Source: Pseudomonas yangonensis (GTDB lineage: Bacteria; Pseudomonadota; Gammaproteobacteria; Pseudomonadales; Pseudomonadaceae). From it: a stretch of 64,000 bases of DNA. The stretch is taken from the NCBI RefSeq assembly GCF_009932725.1, contig NZ_BLJU01000019.1, positions 47,404-111,403 of the forward strand, read 5' to 3'. Every line of letters begins with the position of its first letter. The first letter of the stretch is position 1. Below the pieces are notes generated by a model. That model was not told the DNA's origin and searched no databases. It was given only the letters and a program-made list of their open reading frames with translations. The position numbers and the translations under genes were made by a program. Shown here one piece after another: positions 53,082 to 61,623 of this stretch.

Positions 53082-54226
53082 TCGACTGCTTGAGCCGTGG
53101 CGAAGACAGCCGCCATCAGTTCAAAGAGAACTTCACCAATGCCGACGCGCTGGCGGCGGAGATCGTGGCCTTCGCCAACACCGCTGGCGGGCAGATTTTC
53201 ATTGGCGTGCAAAACGACGGCACGGTGCTGGGCTTGTCTCACGCGGACATTGACCGCCTGAACCAGCTCATCTCCAACAGTGCCTCACAAAACGTGCGGC
53301 CTGCGGTGAACCCGCTCACCGAAAATGTGCCGCACCCCAACGGCACCGTAATGGTGGTCACCGTTGTGGAAGGCGTCAGCAAACCCTACATGGACAAGAA
53401 CGGCGCCATCTGGGTAAAGAACGGCTCGGACAAGCGCCGAGCCACCTCGCGTGAAGAAATCCAGCGCCTGTTCCAACAGGCGGGTCTGGTACATGCGGAT
53501 GAAACGCCCGTGGCGGGCTTGAGCGCGGGCGATGTGGACCTGCCCTATTTCGCAACCTTTTTCGAACAGCAATTTGGCGAGCCGCTCGCCCAGCACAAGC
53601 AACCGCTGCCGCAGCTCTTGACCAACATGAACCTGATGAACCACGGGCAGCTCAATGTGGCGGGCAGTCTGCTGTTTGCCAAAGCGCCGCAGTACGCACT
53701 GCCTGCCTTCATCGTCAAGGCGGTGGCTTTTGTCGGCAATGAGATCGAAGACCAGCGCTACATCGACAGCCGCGACATCACCGGTAAGCTGGCCGATGTA
53801 TTCCAGCAGACGCTCGGCTTCATCGTCGCTAACACCCGTGCCACTCAGGGTGAACAGGGCTTCAACTCCCAAGGCCAATCGGAGATTCCGCGCATCGTCT
53901 GGGAAGAGCTGGTCGCCAACGCGCTCATCCACCGCGACTACTTCATCAGCGCGCCGGTGCGCGTGCTGGTGTTTGCCGATCGGGTCGAGATCATCAGTCC
54001 CGGTCATCTGCCCAATAACCTGACCATCGAAAACATCAAGGCAGGCAACTCCAATATGCGCAACCCAATCCTGGCGTCCTTTGCCGCCAAGCTGCTGCCC
54101 TATCGCGGACTGGGCAGCGGCCTGCTGCGCGCCTTGCGGGCCTGGCCGCAGATTGAACTCATCGACGACCGGGCGGGGAATCTGTTCAAGGCCATCGTGA
54201 AACGGCCGCAGGAGCAAGCGGCATGA
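53063..54226 (+). CDS. AlbA/Schlafen-like ATP-binding protein
   Basis: The 387-residue product has an N-terminal AlbA_2 region (RHQFKENFTNADALAAEIVA, GGQIFIGVQNDGTVLG) as in divergent Schlafen-type domains. A GHKL-like C-terminal part (ELVANALIHRDYF) follows, as in proteins annotated putative DNA-binding or transcriptional regulators. It overlaps the PHP-ATPase gene by 19 bases and the hsdS gene by ATGA. Its role in restriction is not known. Confidence 0.8.
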   Translation: METTELIDCLSRGEDSRHQFKENFTNADALAAEIVAFANTAGGQIFIGVQNDGTVLGLSHADIDRLNQLISNSASQNVRPAVNPLTENVPHPNGTVMVVTVVEGVSKPYMDKNGAIWVKNGSDKRRATSREEIQRLFQQAGLVHADETPVAGLSAGDVDLPYFATFFEQQFGEPLAQHKQPLPQLLTNMNLMNHGQLNVAGSLLFAKAPQYALPAFIVKAVAFVGNEIEDQRYIDSRDITGKLADVFQQTLGFIVANTRATQGEQGFNSQGQSEIPRIVWEELVANALIHRDYFISAPVRVLVFADRVEIISPGHLPNNLTIENIKAGNSNMRNPILASFAAKLLPYRGLGSGLLRALRAWPQIELIDDRAGNLFKAIVKRPQEQAA

Positions 54227-55455
54227 GTGGCAATAAAAAACAGCCCTTGGTGCCTCGGTTACGGTTTCCTGAGTTCAAGAATACAGCCGAGTGGCAAAGT
54301 CCTACATTGGGCGAAGTATCTGAACCGGTTGAAGAACGGGTGGGCGAGCGAAAACTCACGCCGGTGAGTATCTCTGCCGGAATTGGTTTTGTACCACAGG
54401 CAGAGAAATTTGGACGGGATATTTCCGGGAGCCAATACAAGCTATACACCGTAGTGCGTGATGGTGACTTTGTTTATAACAAGGGGAACTCTCTCAAGTT
54501 CCCACAAGGTTGCGTATACGATCTTCAAGGTTGGGGTGAAGTTGCAGCACCTAATGTTTTTATCTGCTTTCGCTTGAAAAATGGATACGAGAATGGCTTT
54601 TATCGTCAATGCTTTGAACGGAATGTGCATGGCATCCAGCTGAGAAAGCACATTACAAGCGGAGCAAGGAGCAATGGACTGCTCAATATCAGTAAGGAGG
54701 CTTTTTATGGCGTGGCAATTCCAGTGCCAAGCCATGCAGAACAACAAAAAATCGCTGACTGCCTGTCTTCGCTGGATGATCTGATCGCGGCGGAAACCCA
54801 AAAGCTCGACACCCTCAAGACCCACAAAAAGGGCCTGATGCAGCAGCTTTTCCCCCGCGAAGGCGAAGCCGTGCCACGGCTGCGGTTTCCGGAGTTTCGG
54901 GAGGCGGGGGAGTGGGCGACTAAGACATTGGCAGAACTAGCAGAGAACTTGGATAATCGCCGGGTCCCAGTAACCGAAAAAGATCGCACCAAGGGAAATA
55001 TCCCTTATTACGGAGCCTCTGGGATAGTTGATTACATTCGCGACTTTATCTTCGACGAAGACCTACTTTGCATCTCAGAGGATGGGGCTAATTTGCGAGC
55101 AAGGACGGCACCGATTGCATTTTCCATCTCAGGGAAAACATGGGTTAATAACCATGCACATGTCTTGAGATTTGATAGTAAGTGCGTTCAGAAGATTGTC
55201 GAGGATTACCTGAATTCGATTTCCCTTGAGGATTATCTAACGGGTATGGCCCAGCCCAAACTGAACCGCGCGATGCTCGATACGATCCCAGTGCCTGTTC
55301 CACAAGATGATGATGAGCAACAGGCCGTTTCCGATTGTCTATCCTCCCTCGACGACCTCATTACCGCCCAAAGCCAGAAAATCGACGCCATCAAGATCCA
55401 CAAGAAGGGCCTGATACAGCAGTTGTTCCCGGTGCTCGATGAGGTGCCTGCATGA
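54223..55455 (+). CDS. hsdS: Type I restriction specificity subunit S
   Basis: The 410-residue protein has two target-recognition domains separated and followed by conserved helices (QKIADCLSSLDDLIAAETQ and the similar QAVSDCLSSLDDLITAQSQ, each ending KKGLxQQLFP). The recognition-domain coding parts are more AT-rich than the conserved parts, as expected for exchangeable TRDs. The target sequence cannot be read. Confidence 0.92.
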   Translation: MSGNKKQPLVPRLRFPEFKNTAEWQSPTLGEVSEPVEERVGERKLTPVSISAGIGFVPQAEKFGRDISGSQYKLYTVVRDGDFVYNKGNSLKFPQGCVYDLQGWGEVAAPNVFICFRLKNGYENGFYRQCFERNVHGIQLRKHITSGARSNGLLNISKEAFYGVAIPVPSHAEQQKIADCLSSLDDLIAAETQKLDTLKTHKKGLMQQLFPREGEAVPRLRFPEFREAGEWATKTLAELAENLDNRRVPVTEKDRTKGNIPYYGASGIVDYIRDFIFDEDLLCISEDGANLRARTAPIAFSISGKTWVNNHAHVLRFDSKCVQKIVEDYLNSISLEDYLTGMAQPKLNRAMLDTIPVPVPQDDDEQQAVSDCLSSLDDLITAQSQKIDAIKIHKKGLIQQLFPVLDEVPA

Positions 55456-56567
55456 GGCCGGGCCAGCCATTCACCGACCTGCCCGCGCTGGCCGCTCATC
55501 TGCGCAGCGAGCTGGAGAACAAGAAGACCATCCTGCTCTATGCCTACAACGGCACGGGCAAGACGCGGCTGTCCATGGCCTTCAAGGACATGGGCAAACA
55601 GGCCGAGGCCCGCGATACCCTGTATTTCAACGCCTTCACTGAAGACCTGTTTCACTGGAACAACGATCTGGCAGGCGATGCGGACAGGCGCTTGCTGCTC
55701 AACAGGGATTCGCGATTCTTTCAGGGGCTGTTCGATCTGGAGATGGATAACCGCATTCGCCCATTGCTGCGGCGTTACGCGGATTTCGACTTCCGGATCG
55801 ACACCGAGGGCCCAGAGTGGGCGGTGCGCTTTTCGCGCTTGGCGGATGGCCAGACCGTTGACAACATCAAGGTGTCACGCGGCGAGGAAAACATCTTCAT
55901 CTGGTGTTTTTTCCTGGCGGTGGTGGAACTGGCGATGGACGCCGATATCGAGGCGTACCAATGGGTGAAGTACCTGTATATCGACGATCCGATCTCGTCG
56001 CTGGATGAACACAACGCCATCGCCGTCGCCAATCACTTGGCGCAGTTGCTCAAGCGGCAGGACAATCGGCTCAGGACAGTGCTCTCCACGCACCACACCT
56101 TGTTTTTCAATGTGCTCTGTAACGAGCTGGGCAAGGCGCGCCGCTATGTGATTAACAAGCACCCGGCTAACGGCGGCTATCTGCTGCGGCCCGAAGAGGG
56201 CGATACGCCCTTCTTCCACCACGTTGCGGCCTTGGCGGAACTCTATCAGGCCGTGCAGGAAGACCGTTTGTTCACGCACCACTTCAACATGCTGCGCACG
56301 ATTCTGGAAAAGACGGCCAGCTTCCACGGGCACAAGTACTTCTCGGCCTGCATCAAGCAAGACGATGATGATCCGGACGGCGTTTTGCACGCCCGTTTGA
56401 TCAACATCCTCAGCCACGGCAACTACTCGCTGTATGAGCCGCAGCAGATGCTCGATGAGAACAAGGCTTACTTCAAGAAGATTCTGAACGATTTCCTGAA
56501 TCGCTACCCCTTCAATCCCGATTTGTTCCCTCAAGTTTCTGAGGTTGCAACAGCAGGTACCCCATGA
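55452..56567 (+). CDS. Candidate PrrC-like anticodon nuclease between hsdS and hsdM
   Basis: The 371-residue protein has an ABC-type ATPase half: Walker A NGTGKT (33-38), signature VSRGEEN (141-147), Walker B YLYIDDPISSLDE (174-186) and H-loop STHH (212-215). The C-terminal half has an R282-x3-E286 pair (LRTILEK) and H322 (NILSHGNY), which resemble the Arg-Glu-His triad of PrrC, spaced R-x3-E and then about 36 residues to His. PrrC is silent in a type I restriction complex and cuts tRNA anticodons when that complex is blocked. Similarity is by pattern only. Length is close to PrrC. Confidence 0.7.
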   Translation: MRPGQPFTDLPALAAHLRSELENKKTILLYAYNGTGKTRLSMAFKDMGKQAEARDTLYFNAFTEDLFHWNNDLAGDADRRLLLNRDSRFFQGLFDLEMDNRIRPLLRRYADFDFRIDTEGPEWAVRFSRLADGQTVDNIKVSRGEENIFIWCFFLAVVELAMDADIEAYQWVKYLYIDDPISSLDEHNAIAVANHLAQLLKRQDNRLRTVLSTHHTLFFNVLCNELGKARRYVINKHPANGGYLLRPEEGDTPFFHHVAALAELYQAVQEDRLFTHHFNMLRTILEKTASFHGHKYFSACIKQDDDDPDGVLHARLINILSHGNYSLYEPQQMLDENKAYFKKILNDFLNRYPFNPDLFPQVSEVATAGTP

Positions 56568-58186
56568 CTGAGTTCGAAAAACAAAAACTGGGCAAGACCC
56601 TCTGGGCCATCGCCGACCAGCTGCGTGGCGCGATGAATGCGGACGACTTCCGCGACTATATGCTGGCTTTTCTCTTCCTGCGCTATCTGTCGGACAACTA
56701 CGAGGCCGCCGCGCAAAAGGAGCTGGGGGCGGACTATCCAGAGCTTCCTTCCGATGTGTTGAGGCAGACCGGCGTGAATACGCCACTTCAAGCGTGGTAC
56801 GAGGAAAATCTGGACGACGTACCCGAATTCGAGAAGCAGATGCGCCGCAAGGTGCATTACGTTATCGAACCCCAATACCTGTGGGGCAACATCGCCGAGA
56901 TGGCGCGCACGCAGGATGCCGAGCTGCTGCATACCTTGCAGAAAGGCTTCAAGTACATCGAGGAAGAGTCCTTCGCCAGCACCTTCCGTGGCTTGTTCTC
57001 AGAGATCAATCTGGCGTCGGACAAGCTGGGCAAGACCTACATCGAGCGCAATGCCCGCCTGTGCAAGATCATCGCCGAGATCGCCAAGGGGCTGGGGCAG
57101 TTCTCTACTGACAGTGACACGCTGGGTGATGCCTACGAGTACCTGATCGGCCAGTTTGCGGCAGGCTCGGGCAAAAAGGCCGGCGAGTTCTACACGCCGC
57201 AGCGCATTTCAGACATCCTGTCGGCCATCGTCACGCTGGACAGCCAGGAGCCAGCCACCGGCAAGCGCTCGCATCTGGATAGCGTTTTCGACTTTGCCTG
57301 CGGCTCGGGCTCCTTGCTGCTCAACGTGCGCCGCCTGATGGGGCCGCACGGCATTGGTAAGATTTACGGCCAGGAAAAGAACATCACCACCTACAACCTA
57401 GCTCGCATGAACATGCTGCTGCACGGGGTGAAGGACTCGGAGTTCGAGATTTTCCATGGCGATACCCTGCTCAACGAGTGGGATATGTTGCGCGAGACCA
57501 ATCCGGCCAAAATGCCGAAGTTCGACGCGGTGGTGGCCAACCCGCCGTTCAGCTACCGCTGGGAGCCAAGCGAGGCGCTGGGCGAAGACGTGCGCTTCAA
57601 GAATTACGGCCTGGCACCGAAGTCCGCCGCTGACTTTGCCTTCCTGCTACATGGCTTCCATTTCCTCAAGCAAGACGGTGTGATGGCGATCATCCTGCCC
57701 CACGGTGTGCTGTTCCGGGGTGGGGCCGAGGCGCGCATTCGCACCAAACTGCTCAAGGATGGGCACATCGACACCGTGATCGGCCTACCAGCCAACCTGT
57801 TCTTCTCCACTGGCATACCGGTGTGCATCCTGGTGCTGAAAAAGTGCAAGAAGCCGGACGACGTGCTGTTCATCAATGCCGCCGAGCATTATGAGAAGGG
57901 CAAACGCCAGAACCAGCTCTTGCCGGAGCACATTGACCAAATTATCGACACCTACCGCTACCGCAAGGAAGCGCCGCGTTACTCGCGCCGGGTGAGCATG
58001 GAAGAAATCGAGAAGAACGATTACAACCTGAACATCTCGCGCTATGTGAGCACCGCGCAAACTGAGGAAGAGATCGACCTGGCAGCGGTTCATGCCGACC
58101 TGGTTGCCACCGAGAAGAAGATTGCAGATGCCAAGGCGCGCCACAATCAGTATCTGGCTGAGTTGGGGTTGCCACTGTTGCCTTGA
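56564..58186 (+). CDS. hsdM: Type I DNA methyltransferase subunit M
   Basis: The 540-residue adenine methyltransferase has motif I FACGSGS (244-250) and catalytic NPPF (326-329), and the N-terminal HsdM helical domain. It is the last gene of the operon, coupled by ATGA to the preceding ATPase. It methylates the host's target sites with HsdS. Confidence 0.93.
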   Translation: MTEFEKQKLGKTLWAIADQLRGAMNADDFRDYMLAFLFLRYLSDNYEAAAQKELGADYPELPSDVLRQTGVNTPLQAWYEENLDDVPEFEKQMRRKVHYVIEPQYLWGNIAEMARTQDAELLHTLQKGFKYIEEESFASTFRGLFSEINLASDKLGKTYIERNARLCKIIAEIAKGLGQFSTDSDTLGDAYEYLIGQFAAGSGKKAGEFYTPQRISDILSAIVTLDSQEPATGKRSHLDSVFDFACGSGSLLLNVRRLMGPHGIGKIYGQEKNITTYNLARMNMLLHGVKDSEFEIFHGDTLLNEWDMLRETNPAKMPKFDAVVANPPFSYRWEPSEALGEDVRFKNYGLAPKSAADFAFLLHGFHFLKQDGVMAIILPHGVLFRGGAEARIRTKLLKDGHIDTVIGLPANLFFSTGIPVCILVLKKCKKPDDVLFINAAEHYEKGKRQNQLLPEHIDQIIDTYRYRKEAPRYSRRVSMEEIEKNDYNLNISRYVSTAQTEEEIDLAAVHADLVATEKKIADAKARHNQYLAELGLPLLP

Positions 58187-58225
58187 GCCAAATACTGATG
58201 CTGGAAGATTGGTTCAGTCTGCCGC

Positions 58226-58912
58226 TTACCTGGAAACCCTTTTCCCTTCCAGCAACAGTCTGCGGCAGTAGCTCCATTCAACGAGCTGCCCGTTGTTGAA
58301 GAGAATGAGCATGGCGCAGAGCATGGCAAGTGTCATGCTCTGCGACAAATCTGGCATCAAGCGCTGTGTTTGCTTGCTTGCGTCGCGCTGCTCTGCAGCA
58401 TCTTTGGTGATTGTCTGAAAGTCATTATTGATTTTGCAGGCAACTCCCAACTTGCCCAGTTGATTCAGCAAGCTCGCACCCTGCAGACCTAGCAAAAGCC
58501 GCTCAGATGTGCTGGTAGACGTCTGCCGCATCCCGCCTATCAGCTCATCAACTTGGGCAGCCAGCTGTCGCATCAGTTTCTTTTGCTGTTGCAAAGGCAT
58601 GCTGTGTTGAAAGGCATCATCGAGCAGCAGCTCATCTATTTCCGAAAGCAGCGCAATGCTATTGGCAACCCGGCGATAACTGTCGGCCAATTTTTCAAGC
58701 TTGCGTGTCCTTGGGCTGTGTGTCTCCACCGAACAGTTGTTGGTGCCGAAGAGGGTGAGTTCAGCTAACTTCTCAAAGAAGTTCGACTGAATTTCGTGTG
58801 GCAGCGCCTTGAAATCGCGATGTTGCTGAATTTTTGCAATCAGGCGCTCCCTGAATAGTGAGCGTCCTGCCTCCGTGTCGGGCAGGTACTCACTATGTTC
58901 TACTGACTTCAC
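58226..58912 (-). CDS. Hypothetical protein, 228 residues, beside integrase
   Basis: The product (MKSVEHSEYLPDTEAGRSLF) is mostly alpha-helical with a hydrophobic C-terminal segment (SMTLAMLCAMLILFNNGQ). Its start overlaps the integrase stop by 20 bases on the same strand, so it could be co-transcribed with it. It is convergent with hsdM. No family is recognised. Confidence 0.6.
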   Translation of the reverse strand: MKSVEHSEYLPDTEAGRSLFRERLIAKIQQHRDFKALPHEIQSNFFEKLAELTLFGTNNCSVETHSPRTRKLEKLADSYRRVANSIALLSEIDELLLDDAFQHSMPLQQQKKLMRQLAAQVDELIGGMRQTSTSTSERLLLGLQGASLLNQLGKLGVACKINNDFQTITKDAAEQRDASKQTQRLMPDLSQSMTLAMLCAMLILFNNGQLVEWSYCRRLLLEGKRVSR

Positions 58913-60086
58913 CTGTGCTCTCCCGCTTCCAGATTTCGAGCTTGTCTGCCCATGCCTGCATCATGTCCCGCCGCTCTTCGAGGTAGGTGGCATGGTTATA
59001 GGTACGGCGTACCGAGTTTGGTTCTGAATGGGCAAGCTGCGCTTCGATGGCGTCGGCGCGGTAGCCCATCTCGTTCAGACGGGTGCTGCCTGTGGTTCTG
59101 GTGCCGTGTGGGCTGTAGGTGCCGCTCCAGCCCAGCACCTTGAGCGCCTGCCGGATCGAATGCACCGACATCGGCCTGTTGCGGTCATCCCTGCCGGGAA
59201 AGAGGTGCGTCCGGTCGCCGCTGATGGCGTGCAGGCGGCGCAGCATGTCTACGGCTTGCGACGGCAGCGGCACAACATGCTCGCGGCGGGCTTTCATGCG
59301 CCGGGCTGGGATCGTCCAAAGCGCCGCATCGAGATCAAATTCAGCCCATTCCGCCTCTGCTGTCTCGCTCGGGCGTGCCAGTGTCCACCACATCAACTGG
59401 ATGCAGAAATTGACCTGATAGCCGCAGCGGTGGTTGTCGAAGTCGTTGAGCAGCTTGCCGATCTGCGCGGTGGTCAGCGCCGTCTTGTGCTGCGTCTTGT
59501 TGGCGGGCAGCGCCTTGCGGACGGGCCAGACAGGATCGTTGTCTGCCCGCAAGGTGGCGACCGCCAATTCGAAGATGCCGGACATGGTGCGTTTGGCTTC
59601 GGCGGCAACGGTCGGCGCACCGCGCTTCACGGTCTTGGTGAGGATGTCGAGAACGTGCGCCGAGGTGATGTCGCGCACCGGGAGCTTGCCGATGCTGGGG
59701 AAGACCACCCGCTCCAGCATGTCCAGGCGGCGTTTCTTGGTGATGTCTTCCCAGTCCCGCAGAGCCAGCCACTCTTTGGCAACGGTCTCAAAGGTATTGG
59801 CGGAATCCTGTTCGCGCTTGAGGCGCTCAAGCTGCCGATGCTGGACGGGGTTGATGCCTTGCTTGACCAGCTTCCGCGCTTCCTCGCACTTGTCCCGCGC
59901 TTCGGCAAGGCTGACGGTGGGGTAGTCGCCCAGCGCAAACCACGACCCCTTACCGCCCAGCTTGAAGCGGTAGCGCCAAGCCTTCACCCCATTGGGCTTC
60001 ACTTCGAGGTAAAGGCCGCGAAGGTCATTCAGGCGGTAGAGCTGCTCCTTCGGTTTGGCAGCACGGCAGTGGGCATCTGTCAGCAC
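58893..60086 (-). CDS. int: P4-type tyrosine integrase of the island
   Basis: The 397-residue recombinase has an N-terminal arm-binding DUF4102-like domain (LTDAHCRAAKPKEQ, GLYLEVKPNGVKAWRYRFKL) and catalytic residues R238 (LARPSE), H327-x-x-R330 (HGTR), H353 and Y363. The GTG start at 60086 is chosen because it begins the standard N terminus; an upstream ATG at 60152 adds 22 unrelated residues. It lies at the right end of the island beside ychF. Confidence 0.9.
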   Translation of the reverse strand: MLTDAHCRAAKPKEQLYRLNDLRGLYLEVKPNGVKAWRYRFKLGGKGSWFALGDYPTVSLAEARDKCEEARKLVKQGINPVQHRQLERLKREQDSANTFETVAKEWLALRDWEDITKKRRLDMLERVVFPSIGKLPVRDITSAHVLDILTKTVKRGAPTVAAEAKRTMSGIFELAVATLRADNDPVWPVRKALPANKTQHKTALTTAQIGKLLNDFDNHRCGYQVNFCIQLMWWTLARPSETAEAEWAEFDLDAALWTIPARRMKARREHVVPLPSQAVDMLRRLHAISGDRTHLFPGRDDRNRPMSVHSIRQALKVLGWSGTYSPHGTRTTGSTRLNEMGYRADAIEAQLAHSEPNSVRRTYNHATYLEERRDMMQAWADKLEIWKRESTGEVSRT

Positions 60087-60169
60087 GGTGTCACGAGATC
60101 GGCAATGAGGAACGACAGAAGGATCATATACACCATCTGTCGCCTCGTCCAATCTCCGTATACACCAGC

Positions 60170-60179
60170 GTAGTCACTT
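60170..60179. repeat. gtagtcactt motif, right end of island
   Basis: gtagtcactt also occurs at 33515-33524 near the left end. The inverted agtgactac motif occurs in tandem at 20777-20796 beside the prophage left end. These are candidate integrase arm-type sites. Confidence 0.45.
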
Positions 60180-60225
60180 TACGCGAGCAAGGTCGGGCAA
60201 TCTCATGCAATCCATAGAAACGAAA

Positions 60226-60246
60226 AACCCCGGAATTTCCGGGGTT
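60226..60246. terminator. Hairpin between integrase and ychF
   Basis: aaccccggaa and ttccggggtt are exact inverse arms around a single T, in a short intergenic region. It may serve as a terminator for the truncated ychF transcript after insertion. Confidence 0.6.
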
Positions 60247-60307
60247 CTAGCGCTTCTTTCTGGGTTCTAAGCAATCTTGTGAAATGCTGAGAAATGGCTC
60301 TCTAGGG

Positions 60308-61408
60308 TCAAACGTTAAAGCGGAAGTGCATCACGTCGCCGTCCTTGACGATGTAGTCCTTGCCTTCCAGGCGCCATTTGCCGGCTTCCTTGGCGCCAGC
60401 TTCGCCCTTGTAGGCGATGAAGTCGTCGTAGGCGACCACTTCGGCGCGGATAAAGCCTTTCTCGAAGTCGGTGTGGATCACGGCGGCAGCCTGCGGGGCG
60501 GTGGCGCCGACGCGGACGGTCCAGGCACGTACTTCCTTCACGCCAGCGGTGAAGTAGGTCTGCAGGTTGAGCAGCGAGTAGCCGGCGCGGATCACGCGGT
60601 TCAGGCCCGGCTCTTCCATGCCCATGGTTTCGAGGAACATCTGCATTTCTTCCAGATCGTCCAGTTCGGCGATCTCGGCTTCGATCTTGTTGCACACCGG
60701 CACGACGATGGCGCCTTCTTCCTTGGCGATGGCGTTCACCACGTCGAGGTGCGGGTTGTTCTCGAAGCCGTCTTCGGCGACGTTGGCGATGTACATCACC
60801 GGCTTGGTGGTGAGCAGGTGGAAGGTCCTGGCCAGGCGCTTCTCGTCGTCACCCAGGTCCTTGAGCAGGCTGCGTGCCGGCTTGCCTTCGGTGAGGTGGG
60901 GGATGAGTTTTTCCAGCAGGGCTTTCTGCGCTACGGATTCCTTGTCGCCACCCTTGGCGGTACGGGCAACGCGCTGCAGTTGCTTCTCGCAGCTGTCGAG
61001 GTCGGCCATGATCAGTTCGAGGTCGATGATCTCGATATCACGCTTGGGGTCGACGCTGTTGGCGACGTGGATGACGTTCTCGTCTTCGAAGCAGCGCACC
61101 ACGTGGGCGATGGCGTCGGTCTCGCGGATGTTGGCGAGGAACTTGTTGCCCAGGCCTTCACCTTTCGATGCGCCCGCCACCAGGCCGGCGATATCGACGA
61201 ATTCCATGGTGGTGGGGATGACCTTCTCGGGCTTGACGATTTCGGCCAGGGCATCCAGGCGCGGGTCGGGCATGGGCACGATGCCGCTGTTCGGCTCGAT
61301 GGTGCAGAAGGGGAAGTTTTCTGCGGCGATGCCGGATTTGGTGAGGGCGTTGAACAGGGTGGACTTGCCGACGTTGGGCAGGCCGACGATGCCGCAGTTG
61401 AATCCCAT
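60308..61408 (-). CDS. ychF: Ribosome-binding GTPase/ATPase YchF
   Basis: The 366-residue YchF/OLA1 protein binds ATP and interacts with the ribosome; it begins MGFNCGIVGLPNVGKST. The start at 61408 is the family N terminus; the frame is open upstream (16 codons) without support. Its 3' end (ychF stop at 60308-60310) is the 12-base repeat that also occurs at 33443. The gene stays intact. Confidence 0.95.
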   Translation of the reverse strand: MGFNCGIVGLPNVGKSTLFNALTKSGIAAENFPFCTIEPNSGIVPMPDPRLDALAEIVKPEKVIPTTMEFVDIAGLVAGASKGEGLGNKFLANIRETDAIAHVVRCFEDENVIHVANSVDPKRDIEIIDLELIMADLDSCEKQLQRVARTAKGGDKESVAQKALLEKLIPHLTEGKPARSLLKDLGDDEKRLARTFHLLTTKPVMYIANVAEDGFENNPHLDVVNAIAKEEGAIVVPVCNKIEAEIAELDDLEEMQMFLETMGMEEPGLNRVIRAGYSLLNLQTYFTAGVKEVRAWTVRVGATAPQAAAVIHTDFEKGFIRAEVVAYDDFIAYKGEAGAKEAGKWRLEGKDYIVKDGDVMHFRFNV

Positions 61409-61478
61409 GATGTGTCCCTCGGGGGATAGGTGGTTACTTGGTGTAATGCTGTTCACTTATGGTTGCGTGCGTTTGGCT

Positions 61479-61504
61479 CCCCTCTCCCATTTATGGGAGA
61501 GGGG
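61479..61504. repeat. Hairpin repeat (cccctctccc family), copy 2
   Basis: Twelve-base arms cccctctcccat and atgggagagggg match in type the hairpin at 19418-19443. Related tracts (ctccctaaccctctcccc) extend to about 61580. It fills most of the ychF-pth gap. Confidence 0.7.
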
Positions 61505-61623
61505 CTGGGGGAGAGGGATGACAGCACCGCAAAACTGCCAGTTTTCCCCTCTCCCTAACCCTCTCCCCAGAGGGGCGAGGGGGCTGATCGCGCTCGACCA
61601 TTTCTTATGTGAACCGCATTAGG

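Larger units (their letters stand above)
33443..60319. mobile_element. Integrated island at the 3' end of ychF
   Basis: The island is bounded by 12-base direct repeats and carries a P4-type integrase at the right end. An AlpA-like regulator and a plasmid-type RepA with iterons lie at the left. It carries metal-resistance, restriction and unknown cargo. No conjugation genes are visible inside, so it is a genomic island or mobilisable element rather than a full conjugative one. gtagtcactt motifs lie at 33515 and 60170 inside the ends. Confidence 0.75.
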
